A DNA stretch of 64,000 nucleotides from Aphrophora alni (Eukaryota; Arthropoda; Insecta; Hemiptera; Aphrophoridae). The DNA lies in assembly GCA_963513935.1 (NCBI GenBank), contig OY740772.1, positions 101,389,340 through 101,453,339 on the forward strand. The letters run 5' to 3'. Made by a program: the position numbers and the translations under genes. The notes below the pieces were generated by a model. The model saw only the letters and a program-made list of their open reading frames with translations, did no database searches and was not told the origin of the DNA. Below, piece after piece: positions 46,661 through 58,269 of this stretch. The stretch's first letter is position 1. Each line of letters opens with the position of its first letter.

Positions 46661-49600
46661 TCCTGTTATGTTTCTACAAACATTTAGCCAATGTGCTGAT
46701 ACTGCAACTAATAAGCACTTCTGCAGATGTTATCAGTATTTTAATTATGTACAAGTTTACGTTCAATCCAATAGTGTAAACAATTCATCGTAATATAAAT
46801 TTGGTAATGTTTAAAATTGTAAGGCCTTGAATGCCTAATTGGAGGATTCCATTAAATTAGGATAAGCTTAAACATCTTAAAACATTTAAAAATTAGTTTT
46901 TTGACTGATCTTCACGTCCTATGGCTTTACGAAAATGTAATGTTCAACATGCCATCTGACAGATGTTTTTGTCTGTAGGTAAAAACTAAGGCTGCTAACA
47001 AATGAAGACAGGCACATGAAATTATGTGACTGTAGTGTGGGCATAGAGTCTTAGAGAAATTAAAAATTCAGAAAAATTAAATTAAAAATAAGAAAATGGT
47101 GTTTTTTTAAATAGTTTTCTGTTCATATCTCGTCTGTTATTCAATGTATAGCATTAAATTACACACAAACTAGCATATTTTAATTCTGCACGTAATGGTA
47201 CAAACCTCAAATCTCTACGACGACAAAAGCGAATGTATTGCTAAAAATTATTTAAAAATTATGTGGACTCGAGCTAAGCGATTGCAGACATTTAAAAATA
47301 CACTTCTACGAGATTCGTTCTGGCCTAGCTGAAATAAAGCAAATTGTGACTAACAGTTGTCTTAATGCAACTAGCCATATAATGGATAAAACATATTGAT
47401 GTACCAATATAATTTAAAATTTACTACCAGACTCAAGATTTCAAATTTTGAGCATTAAATTTAAAGGATCTGCTTGTATTACATTTATGATGGCGTGGAT
47501 AATAAGCATGATGGTTGTTTAAACCATCATTCATACAAGATCGTATTACTGCCAAATGTACCACAAAGCGAAACACACACCTGATTTTATTTGTTACCTC
47601 ATTTTAAAAATAAGTCCATAACACGACATCGGACCTCAAGTGCAGTATTTTATAATATTTGTAATTAGAACCATATCAGATACAATTTTCTTACATGCAA
47701 CATAAATATGATTTTTGTTTAAGATAAGAATCCAACAAAAATTGTCACATTTCATCACCTACATATTGTTGATTACTAACATAATATTTCTTCCGGAATT
47801 TTGAGTTATCTAAAAAATAAAACACAAGTCACTGGATATGCCAAAAATGCCTCTTAGAAACCAAATATAATTGAAATAGGTTCACTCGTTTGGGCGGTAG
47901 GGGACCTCAAAAATGAAACACGAAAACATTCTAAAAATCAATTTTGAAATAGTGAGACGTAAAAATGGAAATATCCGTAATACATTTGACCTGCATTTTT
48001 GATCCATCAACTACCTGTATATAAGAAAGGTTTGGTTTTTAGTATTTTATTTTCTTAAAAAAGAAGGCTCATATTATTTGTAAATTATTGCAGAATAATT
48101 TTCTTATTTGTAAAGCTTTAAAATATAATGTGAATATTCAAATTTTAAATATACACCAGTTAAATACAATTTAATATCCAGTTTTTGTTAGTGTCAACTG
48201 ATAAAAATGTCGGCATCTTGACTTCTGTTTAGTTTTATTCAGTCTAATATGCAATAGTTTGTACAATCCACTATATTGACCACGTTGTTAGATAATTGGT
48301 GGAGGATATTGCTGCAGTCGCAATATCACGTAGTTATTGCGTAGACAAGTTAAAGGAGGGAGGTTTTGAGAGATGACAATTTTGCAGTCAAGAAGTTTTA
48401 CGACTTTGAACCAAACGTAAAGTCATATTTCTTATAGAAAGTGCCCTGTTCAATAAACTCTATACGTGATTCAACTTTTAAACGAGAGCGTGTTTTCGAA
48501 GTATACAAAATACTTGTGCAGTAGTTGGAGTCGTTTTGTTTTATGACTTTTATAGCTATCAATTTTATAAAGAGATATTGAAGCAAACGCTACGGAAAAT
48601 ATATTGTTAGAAGAAATATTACTACCTGATTGAAAGATACAAGTATGTTTGCACACTTTTATAATATTTGTAAAGTAGGTTAATATTAAAATAGACCTTA
48701 ATTTGTTGAACGTAATCGTGGTACGTACATAGCCCAATGGTACGTAAATTATTTATTACGAACAGATTCACTATTTCTAATATACTAATATACAAGGACT
48801 AATAGTAAATGGTGTATTATATTGGTAGTTCAAAGGACCTTTTCCAGAAGGATAAGTTTATTTAAAACAGTTCTAAAACAGGATTTTTGAACCTTGTAAT
48901 TTATTGTATACATCACTATTTTTTTAAGTTGACTATAAGAGAATTACAGAAGTGTATACATACATAAATAGTTTCCACTAGAATAGTTTCCGTCAAATCC
49001 TCAAATCTGAAGCTCGTGTGCCAGTGACGGTCATGCTAGAAAACGAATGTCGCATTTTCGACAGTAAATTTGCTGTCATTTTATTTTCATACAATCCTCT
49101 TAGCGAACTTCATAAACAAAACAATTTGAAATACCCTATACACAAAACTAAACTTTATATAGTGTAAATAATACATATTCATACATAATAAACTAGATAA
49201 AACATATATGATAACGTGGATACTTAAACACTGCGAAAAAGACTTTAAAATAATATAACAAATTACATAAGCCAATAAATAGAACACAATCAAATACATA
49301 TAACAAACAGGGACGTAATCTAAAACCACAGATAAAAATAAGTAATTTATCAATATAATCTTAAATGCTCGTCATCCCTGATGTAAATTCCTGACCAGAT
49401 GGTATGCACCATCTGTGCATGAAAAGTTCTAAATTTTGTACTAGTCAAAAGTTTATTTTTTACTGGTAACATATTAAATAATTTTGCTTCTATATTCGAG
49501 GGCTTCTTCTCAATTAATTTGAACTGTGATTCTAAATAAAATTCACATTTATTACGTATTTCATATCAGTAATAATATCAAAATATTGAAAGTTTGTTCT

Positions 49601-49759
49601 ATAGAGATGTGCGTTTGGTAGTGTTAGGAAGTTACTTTTTTCTTAGGCCTGGGTTCTTCAGGTATAGGTAATAGTTAAAAAAGTGGTTAAGTGATGAAGT
49701 TAGCTATCTTTCTATTTAATTTTTCAAAAAATCCCAATAAATACAGATATATTTCTATC
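46661..49759. other. AT-rich DNA without a supported gene
   Basis: TTAAAGGATCTGCTTGTATT at 47,462 recurs as TTAAAGGATCTGCTTGTTAC at 62,905, another shared repeat fragment. Open frames at 48,398-48,737 and 49,087-49,353 (minus) are chance or AT-driven; the last is a run of Ile/Leu/Tyr/Val without a domain. Confidence 0.5.
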
Positions 49760-49779
49760 GTCACAATTTTTTGTCTTAC

Positions 49780-50045
49780 CTCTCCTAATCTTAAAATTGT
49801 ATGCAATCAACAACAATATGAAATATAATCCCAGAATGGTTTCAACCGTTATAACTCTACTGTTTACTTTTAGTATTAAACAATTACAAGTTTTCCAAGA
49901 CACAATGATTTGCGCTTCTTTCTTGCAAAGTTTTTCCAATATTACTCTCTCGACTATTACTCCCCAAGTATGGCTATCTTCCGAACACCCTCCCTCAAGC
50001 AGCGAATCCTCCTGTGATCCAAAGAAACCGTCTCCTTTTGTTCAA
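49780..50045 (-). other. Exon-like open patch, unresolved strand
   Basis: GC-richer block open on both strands. Minus: from a TGA near 50,045 the frame reads GDGFFGSQEDSLLEGGCSED, SHTWGVIVERVILEKL, WKTCNCLILKVNSR, a hydrophobic ILGLYFILLLIAY, and reaches a consensus splice donor (AGAG|GTAAGA, intron start 49,779). Plus: 49,797-50,057 encodes 86 residues rich in Ser/Pro at its end (SSEHPPSSSESSCDPKKPSP). The minus version, with donor and a possible transmembrane segment, is the more gene-like, but the acceptor side is weak. No family recognised. Confidence 0.3.
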
Positions 50046-50802
50046 GAACTTATATAGCTCCCTCTTGTTTGTAACGTTGACTGCCTTTGCAAAGTAAGCA
50101 TTTCATCTTAATTATTGTTCCACTTTTGTCTTTCTCGACAATTTATCTCTATTCTGACGTTATATTATTTTTATTTATCTATCTTCTATGTAAAACTATC
50201 CTAATTCCTAACAGTAGCATTATGTGATGTTTTAAAATTTGTAAATTTATATCTAATTATGTGTGTTATAAGTAAATAACATAAAAAGAAAGTTTAAAAT
50301 ATTATTATCATATTATCAATTCGCTTTTTATTTGCAATAAAGTCTTATGTCAGCAAACTATAGTCATGATTGCATGTTCCAATGTAATTTTTGTGACTGA
50401 TATCGCGTCCCCGTAATATATAAAGTAACAACGACGAACGATTAGTGTTTTAGTTTCCTGAGACCAAGAAACGTAAAAAACTGACGTCAATAGTTTCTTT
50501 TTCCTAATTTACCTTTTAGGAAATACTTCCGAAAGTTTTACGATAATGCAACATGTTACAGATTCGAATGGTAAAATAATTAAAAAACCTTGAACTCACA
50601 TTCGGTATTTAACATTAGTCTATATTCTACTGATGTATGTGGTGTTGCTTTTGACATTTGAAACAAATTAGCATACTCTGACATTTTACTTTGCGTGCTG
50701 TTAACACTTTACAACAGCTGCTTTAGATTGTTATTGGATTCTATTAAAATGTCAAGGTTGGGGATTTTATAATTTTAAATTATCAATGTAGAATTAATTT
50801 TA
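50046..50802. other. AT-rich DNA without a supported gene
   Basis: No feature seen. Confidence 0.5.
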
Positions 50803-51787
50803 CGTTTCTTGTCCTAATTGAGCATTAATAATGGCATTTACAGAATAAAGTTTCTTGGCCTAATTGAGCATTAATAAAGGCATTTACAGAATAAAGTTTC
50901 TCAGCCTAATTGATCATTAATAATGGCATTTACAGAATATACGTTTCTTGGCCTAATTGAGCATTAATAATGGCATTTACAGAATATACGTTTCTTGGCC
51001 TAATTGAGCATTAATAATGACATTTACAGAATTTACGTTTCTTGGCCTAATTGAGCATTAATAATGGCATTTACAGAATAAACGTTTCTTTGCCTAATTG
51101 AGCATTAATAATGACATTTACAGAATATACGTTTCTTGGTCTAATTGAGCATTAATAATGACATTTACAGAATATACGTTTCTTGGCCTAATTGAGCATT
51201 AATAATGACATTTACAGAATATACGTTTCTTGGTCTAATTGAGCATTAATAATGACATTAACAGAATATACGTTTCTTGGCCTAATTGAGCAATAATAAT
51301 GACATTTACAAAATATACGTTTCTTGGTCTAATTGAGCATTAATAATGGTATTTTCAGAATAAACGTTTCTTGGCCTAATTGAGCATTAATAATGACATT
51401 TACAGAATATACGTTTCTTGGCCTAATTGAGCATTAATAATGACATTTACAGAATATACGTTTCTTGGCCTAATTGAGCAATAATAATGACATTTACAGA
51501 ATATACGTTTCTTGGTCTAATTGAGCATTAATAATGACATTTACAGAATATACGTTTCTTGGTCTAATTGAGCATTAATAATGACATTTACAGAATATAC
51601 GTTTCTTGGTCTAATTGAGCATTAATAATGGCATTTACAGAATAAACGTTTCTTGGCCTAATTGAGCATTAATAATGACATTTACAGAATATACGTTTCT
51701 TGGCCTAATACAGCATTAATAATGACATTTACAGAATATACGTTTCTTGGTCTAATTGAGCAATAATAATGACATTTACAAAATTTG
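50803..51787 (+). repeat. 47-bp minisatellite, 21 copies, with higher-order pattern
   Basis: Twenty-one head-to-tail units, consensus starting CGTTTCTTGGCCTAATTGAG and ending GACATTTACAGAATATA. The first two units are 46 bp; the rest are 47 bp. Units 6, 12 and 18 (51,036, 51,318, 51,600) share the variants GAATAAA and GG instead of GA; units 15 and 21 share CAATAATAATG. The spacing of six units (282 bp) indicates amplification of a six-unit block. There are no unique spacers, so it is not a CRISPR array. Not coding. Confidence 0.97.
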
Positions 51788-51874
51788 TATTATACTATAT
51801 GAAGTAGAACACTAAACGTTTCAACAAACTTTGGCGAACTTAAAGATTAAAATCAAACACCCAATACCACAATA

Positions 51875-51955
51875 ATTGAATAAAACAAGATTTATTTCCT
51901 TATTTACATTTCAGTAACAAAGTTACCATCCTCACAGTTTGAGTATTAAACAATC
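51875..51955 (-). repeat. Hammerhead-like motif
   Basis: Minus strand: UGUGAGGAUGGUAACUUUGU then UACUGAAAUGUAA. Stem II GGUAAC/GUUACU is good; the core is GUGAGGA and stem III AUGU. Confidence 0.45.
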
Positions 51956-53474
51956 ACTAATCCTACAAATATTATAAACAGTTATACAAGTGAGGTACTT
52001 TCCCCACTCTTTCCTGTGGCTAGTTCAATGAATGGTATTGAACCAAAACATTAGCTTGGTCAATGACCTAGTCCCTCCCTCTAGGTGGAGTGGGGGTGAG
52101 TCCCTTTACTATTAGTCATCTACATGGACAATATTTTCTAGCAAAAATAAATAAGTCTTACCTAAATATTTACTTACATTTATAAAAAACAAAGTGAATT
52201 GAAAATTAATCATGAAACAGAACTTGTCATTTTTAGATAGTAATTAACTAACAAAATATTCTTTCTTATAATAATTACATTTAATTTCAAGAACAATGTG
52301 AATTTAAAATTATACTTTATTTGGAAGAAAATAACAAATTATCCACTGAAAACTACAAAACACAATAGGAATAGCCTTTAATCTCAATCCGAAAATATTT
52401 GAGTTTTCATATTAAATATAAATAGTTTGTTTATTTAGAAAAGACAAAAATATTAATGACTAAACCATTTAAAACTTAAATTATCGAAATATAAAGCCAA
52501 GTTAGTAATATGCCTTTCATTTAAATAGTAGCGTTCACACAAATCATAATATTATAGTATGCCGTTCAACTACTTATATTTTAAAATATTAAGTGATGTG
52601 AAAACATTGCAACAAACCTTCTCACACACCCATCCCCAAATTCAAATAAAAAAGAATCTAAACTAATCGTCACCAAAATCTTCAGTTAGGTAGTTGTAAA
52701 AAAAAGTTAATTTAGGTTAAATTTGAATAGATATTTATAATTAAAATAAGATATTTAACTTGCTTAGCTTGCGCCTTAAACACACCGTAAGATTAAATTG
52801 TATATGATTAAAAACTAGCTTTTAAAAACACCGGTTAAGTTTCGTTTTAATATTTTGTCAATTATTTATGAACATAATATTTTTATTTTATTTGGGTCTT
52901 TAATTTTACAATTTCACTTTAATTTTAACGATATTGACTTTTCTGATATTCGAGAGCTTACGTTCTTTATAACAGCCGAATTGTTGATTATTTAGTCTTT
53001 AATTATAAATCACGAATTGGAATTTTTGGAGATAGTAAGACGAAAAAGTGACCAAATAAAGATCATAATCGTCAAACCTGATTTATTTCGAATCGAAATT
53101 TTGTGTGTTTTTCTAATGAAAGTATCCAACAAATTAAAAATAATAATAATAATAATAAACAAAGTCCCGATATATTGCTGCAATAAGCTCTCGTACCAAA
53201 TTTATATTGAAGTAATTGCACCCATTTGTGCTGTAGAGTGCTGCACATTGGACAGAAGTTACAAATTCAAAGAGATATAATTTACTCTATTCCTACTTTC
53301 AAAGTCACTCCATACACTACTTTTAACTGATGGGACGTCTAAATGGATAGATCTACAAAAAAATAGACGTAAATATTTTGACACAATACATAACATTATT
53401 TTATTTTGTACATAAAATAACAAAATAAATAATGAGTAATAATTCAACTGCGACTTTATTAACAGATAAAAACT
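51956..53474. other. AT-rich DNA; short (AAT)n at 53.14 kb
   Basis: Seven AAT units at 53,139-53,158. AATAAA on the minus strand near 53,459 could be the old polyadenylation signal of the adjacent transposase. The open frame at 53,017-53,280 is Ile/Lys-rich and not called. Confidence 0.5.
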
Positions 53475-54435
53475 TTACAGATGTTCGGAATGTCCACTGT
53501 TTTTTGTAAGGCTAAGTTTACTCATCGGCAAATTTTGATTAATACATTCCTTATTACGTTAGCTGGAATATCTTCAATGGAGGTCAGGATGTTTCTTTAC
53601 ACTTCTTATATTGTTCTGGGGTTGTTTTCAAACACTTTCCCCATCAAATTAAATATATCATAATAAAATCTAATGGAGATAAATCTGGTGAAGAGTCCGC
53701 GAAGCATTTCATTGATTCATTTGAAGTATGTAGAGACAACCATCTTGTTACAGTTAGCAGAAGCTTTCATCGTTCAATCATAGATATGAATTGATGGTTT
53801 ATTTCTGAATACATAGCCGAATCAACAGTTTTTATCCAAATAAAATTGATCCTCTAATCCTTCACCTAGACAGGGTGAACCAAACTCGTACCTTTTGTGG
53901 ATGATAAACAGACTCCTGAACAGCGTGCTGTTTTTGGTTGAACAAATCCGACTATTTTTACTGTATTAAACAAAGCTTCATCGTTATTAACCTTACTGTT
54001 ATTGTTCTGGACATACTTGTGTGTAAATTGACTAAACAATCGGAAGTAAGTAAAGGGCTTGTTGGAGTCATCCAGACGTAGCTTTTGAACAATTTTATCT
54101 TTGTATGGACGTAGCTTTAAGGGGTTTGTTGCTTTTTGACACATTGTACAGGAAGTAAGTTACCTGCTTCCTTAGATAATCACGAAAGAGACATTTTAGG
54201 TGAAGGATTTAAACTCACTACTAATTGAAGTGTCAAAAGACAAGACACTCCACTTTTAGGCCTACCATTGAGACTCGTAATTTCTTTAAAACGTGCCACT
54301 AAATTGTACACAGTTTGTTTAAATAGTCTTAGATATTCAGTGGACGTAATGATAAATTAAACGCATCAAATATAAAATCTTGTTGCAAAATAAGTTTCCA
54401 TTAGCAGAACTTTTCTGTTCTCGCGTGAGATTCAT
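53475..54435 (-). pseudogene. Tc1/mariner (IS630)-superfamily transposase, near full length, frameshifted
   Basis: Starts at ATG 54,433-54,435 (MNLTREQK, the usual N-terminus of this group) and ends at TAA 53,475-53,477 after NSGHSEHL (family: NGGHFEHL). In order on the minus strand: NLVARFKEITSLNGRPKSG (HTH linker, GRPKSG at ~54,255), LSKEAGNL, LKLRPYKDKIVQKL, NDEALFN (first catalytic Asp at ~53,980, family SDEAWFH), YHPQKVRVWF, QDG (~53,741-53,748, second Asp), then SSPDLSPLDFI (third Asp). About 320 codons, close to normal length, but at least four frameshifts and several stops break it. It cut and pasted DNA when active. I found no terminal inverted repeats flanking it. It is unrelated in sequence to the fragment at 22.7 kb beyond superfamily level. 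Confidence 0.88.
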
Positions 54436-55220
54436 TTTTTTACTGAAAGATAACAATCGTTTAATTTGCCCGTAATACGTAGTCGTGCAGTGGTGCCAAC
54501 GTAGTTCCGGAAAATTTAAATATCCCGCAAAAAACATTTAAGGAAATTTTATAAGTTTTCCAAAAATAAACTTCACGGGAAAGTAGAAACTCATTAGCAT
54601 ATTTTTTAATAACACGGGATGGTGTTTTTTCACATTTAAAAATTGAGTGTTTATTCAGTTACTTAAATAAAAAGTACGGATATATTTATGTACTAAAACA
54701 GTTTTTACTGATATAAATTGATTACATTTTTTTAATAAATGTAAGCTTCAAAGGTATGAAATGTAATACACTTTCTACAACTCAAAACACTCAACTGCAA
54801 TGCAGAGCCATTAATCGCAAAACTTTATCCCGCCACTGAAATAAACTGTTTATTTAAAGTGTCATAAACAGTAACTGCTCACAAGCCCTACAGCTGAAAA
54901 TATAAATAAGTTTTATTTATTTAACAAGGTATTAAAATATGTGAATGAAACAAAAATATAAGAATGATTGACAATTTTATAATTGAATGAAATAATGTAA
55001 AATATCTGTTTCATATATTTGAACGGTCGCTAATTTAGATAGGAGCAAGATATTGACTTCTAGTTTGAAAAGTTGTATTTTACTAAGCTAGCCCTTTAAC
55101 AAGAAATCTCCCTCGATGGACGTTTATTTTTCAGATTATTAAGTTGTCCTCAAAAACCCTATTTTTGGGCACAGGTAAATATTCTCTGTTTGAAGTTATT
55201 TGTAAATGATGGAAGCTCAA
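54436..55220. other. AT-rich DNA without a supported gene
   Basis: Expected to contain the outer end of the transposase element, but no inverted repeat was identified. Confidence 0.45.
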
Positions 55221-55554
55221 TTTTATTATTATACATTTTTTGGACATTTGCCATCATCTGTGTGTTAAAAATTCAAAACACGACGTTTCGGTAATAAGAA
55301 TCAATTCCCGTTATCAAGTGACTAAAAACTAAAGAAACATGAAACTAGAAACTAAGCCTATGTGAGAAGTAAAATTTAATAAGAATACCACCAACCTTAA
55401 TATCTAAGCATGCATCTCAGAGCTGAAACTGAGAAGTCAAAAAACAGTCAATAAACTGATAACGGGAATTGAGTCTTATTCCCGAAACGTCGTGTTTTGA
55501 ATTGTTAACACACAAATGATGGCAAATGTCCGAAAAATGTATAATAATAAAACA
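55221..55554. mobile_element. Foldback element, ~105-bp arms, hammerhead-like motif in each arm
   Basis: Arms 55,221-55,325 and 55,449-55,554 are inverted copies (CATTTTTTGGACATTTGCCA and its near complement). The right arm (plus) reads CUGAUAACGGGAAUUGAGUC with stem II CGGGAAU/AUUCCCG (seven pairs), then GAAACGUCG. Only G8 of the core is changed (to A). The left arm carries the mirrored motif on minus. The unique centre is ~120 bp. Confidence 0.75.
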
Positions 55555-56394
55555 GGTAAAAATGTCTATTTGCTAAAAAAGTAGTTTTTTATCATCAGAA
55601 GGTACATATAAAGTACCTTTTTTTCTATATTTTTGGTTTTCAAGTTATTAAACCTAACCGGGATTTTTGGAACCTACTGTATAATAGTACCGTATTTAAC
55701 ACTTATTAAATTCACCCCTACTGACGATTTTAATATATTTTATTAAAGTTTACTAGACTATAAATAAAGATGAACTAAACACAATTTACTAATTAAGTTT
55801 TAAATCTATTGCGTTGATGTATTGTGCCTCGAATAATTAACCAAGTCAGTTTTAGATATATAAAACAAATAATGAAAATTTCATTGAGTCTAATTATCAA
55901 ATCTTGAGTTGTAACCGCAATTGGAGACTTCGTAAGTCGTTAGCATGCAATTTTTTCTACGAATATCGTTTCTTTTTGCCTTTTTGGATTGACAATTAAT
56001 TTCATTTTTTGGTTGTGATTTTTTTTTTCATTTACTAATATAGGATTTTCCTCTGGATTATGATTTTTACATGTGTGTATTATTTTAATTTCTGCATAAC
56101 TTTTATTAGTGTAGAATAATTTTATTATACAAAAGATATATATTTTAAATTGGTCTTTAAACTAATTATACATGTAAACGTAGATTTATAACATTAACAT
56201 ATTTATACTTTGTTTTTACGTAAATCCGTTTTAATTATCTTTATTATAATAAACAAATTGATAAGTGTCATCGTGGTTTTTACAAGGCTGCATCATTCAA
56301 TGTAGGCCTACAAATAAGATCTTCTAAACTTAATATTGTGTATATTACTAATTTGTAGATTTGTATATAGGCCTAAAGTATAATAAAATGTCTC
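55555..56394. other. AT-rich DNA without a supported gene
   Basis: No feature seen. Confidence 0.5.
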
Positions 56395-56880
56395 CTCTAG
56401 AACCGGCACTGGTCTCTTCACCGGCCGCCATGACAGTATGTCAACCCGGCACCAACCACCCTTCTTACCCATTCCACCTACACTACTCCCCCCAACCCCT
56501 CCATTCTCTTTTTTCTTCTCTTAATCACCTCCTCTTTCCGTAAGGGGATTGTAAAATGAAGGTAACTTCTCTTGCTGCAAATTTTAAGAAATTAGGGGAA
56601 GAGCTTCACTAGACGAAGGGATAGACAACAAAAGAGTGGCCTTTTCTTATTACGATTATAAATACTTTAACATTTATTATAGAATTAGGTTAGGTTAGGT
56701 TAGGTTGTGGAGGGGGAACCTCGCTCGCCTACCTTTAAACTGCTTCGGTGCCGGGTTAAGTTGTGGAATTAGTAACGACTGATTAACCTTATAGCGGTGG
56801 TCAGATTTGGTGCCGGGTAGACGTGCCGCCCAACTGACCTCGCTCGTGACCGTGACTCGATCCTCAGTTGAATGCACAAA
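56395..56880. repeat. GC-rich repeat patch with inverted GGTGCCGGGT words and TTAGG run
   Basis: CAACCCGGCACCAACCACC (56,442-56,460) faces two opposite-strand partners, CTTCGGTGCCGGGTTAAG (56,743) and TTTGGTGCCGGGTAGACG (56,808). ACCTCGCTCG occurs twice (56,719 and 56,837). A TTAGGTTAGGTTAGGTT run occupies 56,690-56,706. Looks like a decayed SINE-like or foldback repeat; GTGACTCGATCC near 56,854 weakly recalls a tRNA B box. Short open frames here are not genes. Confidence 0.5.
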
Positions 56881-57991
56881 AATAAAAACACAAATAAAAA
56901 TTTCAACTTCCCAGTTACATCACTTCTCATAATTTTTTGGACTAATTTCCCTTTATTAATAGTGTTGCTGTGACCCTTACTTTAAAATATATGCTCTGAA
57001 GCATCCATTTCCGGTTTGCTTCTAAATAATGTAAGTCAATTTACGTGCTTGCTGTCTATCCACTTTATTATCTGTGAAACAAGCTTGAAAGTTCATCTTC
57101 CTACCTTACTACAGTTTGCACCATTCATCAAACAGTTTTTATCTTCTTCCCCTCCCGATTATCTTTTACATTTGTTATCTCTCTATATGTATAGTCTGCT
57201 AAATGGATAAAAAAGTATAGCATCTGAATAGAAAACATAATTATTTTACGATAGTAACAAATTAGTGTTAACCGTCGACTTAACCACCTGCGCAATTCGA
57301 CCAATTAGTTAGGGTAGTTCTTGAATTCTGAGAACGACCTTGAGCAGTTACACCGCACCGAGATGTTCCATGTTTAAATTCTGCCATAAACGTGATTTTT
57401 TATGATAAAATATATTCATTACGGAAAACTTAATTGCTAACAATTGGCTCTACTGATTTCTTTAAAATTTTGTTTAGGTTATTAACCAAAATAATATATA
57501 AAATTGCAAGTAAAACACACTTACCTTTCAGATATATTTGACGAAAATAAAGTGAACTTTTATCACAGAGAGTGACTACTTAATTGCTATAAAATAAGGA
57601 AAAATTAATAAAACTTTTACAGGCTATTTTTTCGAACCATTTTCAAATTAAAATATCAATTATACAAATTACATAAAAGGTGATAAAGGGCCCTTCTATG
57701 CCAACTTATCTCAAAATTAATAAATTAAAAGAAGTCAGAAAGAAAATTATATTTACCAATTTACCGTTTAAGTAACTTCTAAGGTGAATTCACTCAGCAA
57801 AGATTAAAAACGATGATTTCATTCTAATTGTCGAAGGTAGCACGATGAGGGAAGGGAATCAAATTTGATTAAAAGCCTCACAAAGGGATATTAAACTATT
57901 GACTTAACAGCTGAAACTAAAGAATATTGTACTGGCACTGTATTCAGGGTTAACATTCGATTTATTCTCTAAATTTATAACGAAATATTGT
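56881..57991. other. AT-rich DNA without a supported gene
   Basis: The open frame at 57,016-57,210 has no domain or splice support. No repeat noted. Confidence 0.5.
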
Positions 57992-58056
57992 CACCTAACC
58001 TAACCCAGCCTGACCTAACTATAACCTAACCAAACTTAACCTAACCTAACCTAAAC
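57992..58056 (-). repeat. CCTAA (TTAGG-like) interspersed cluster
   Basis: About eleven CCTAA/CCAA-type pentamers with interruptions. Confidence 0.85.
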
Positions 58057-58269
58057 TTATAACGAAAAATTGTCGTATGGAATCTATAAAAGAAATTTAT
58101 TTAACGTTTTTGAATTATAAACAAAGTTTGTTGAACTAATTTTTATATTTTTTACGTATGAGCAGGATGTTAGTAGCCTATTTGTGGTAAGTGGGGCGTA
58201 CAATATTAATTAGGTTGGTATGTCATTTGTATACAGGTTAGAAAATATATTAGAAAATTAGACCAATGC
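58057..58269. other. Unannotated AT-rich DNA
   Basis: No feature seen. Confidence 0.4.

Noticed and set aside
49087..49353. 88-residue hydrophobic frame resembling a membrane protein
   Set aside because: Strings of Ile, Leu, Tyr and Val arise from AT-rich codons; no conserved motif or exon boundary.
50803..51787. CRISPR array
   Set aside because: The 47-bp units are head-to-tail with no unique spacers, in eukaryotic-looking DNA.
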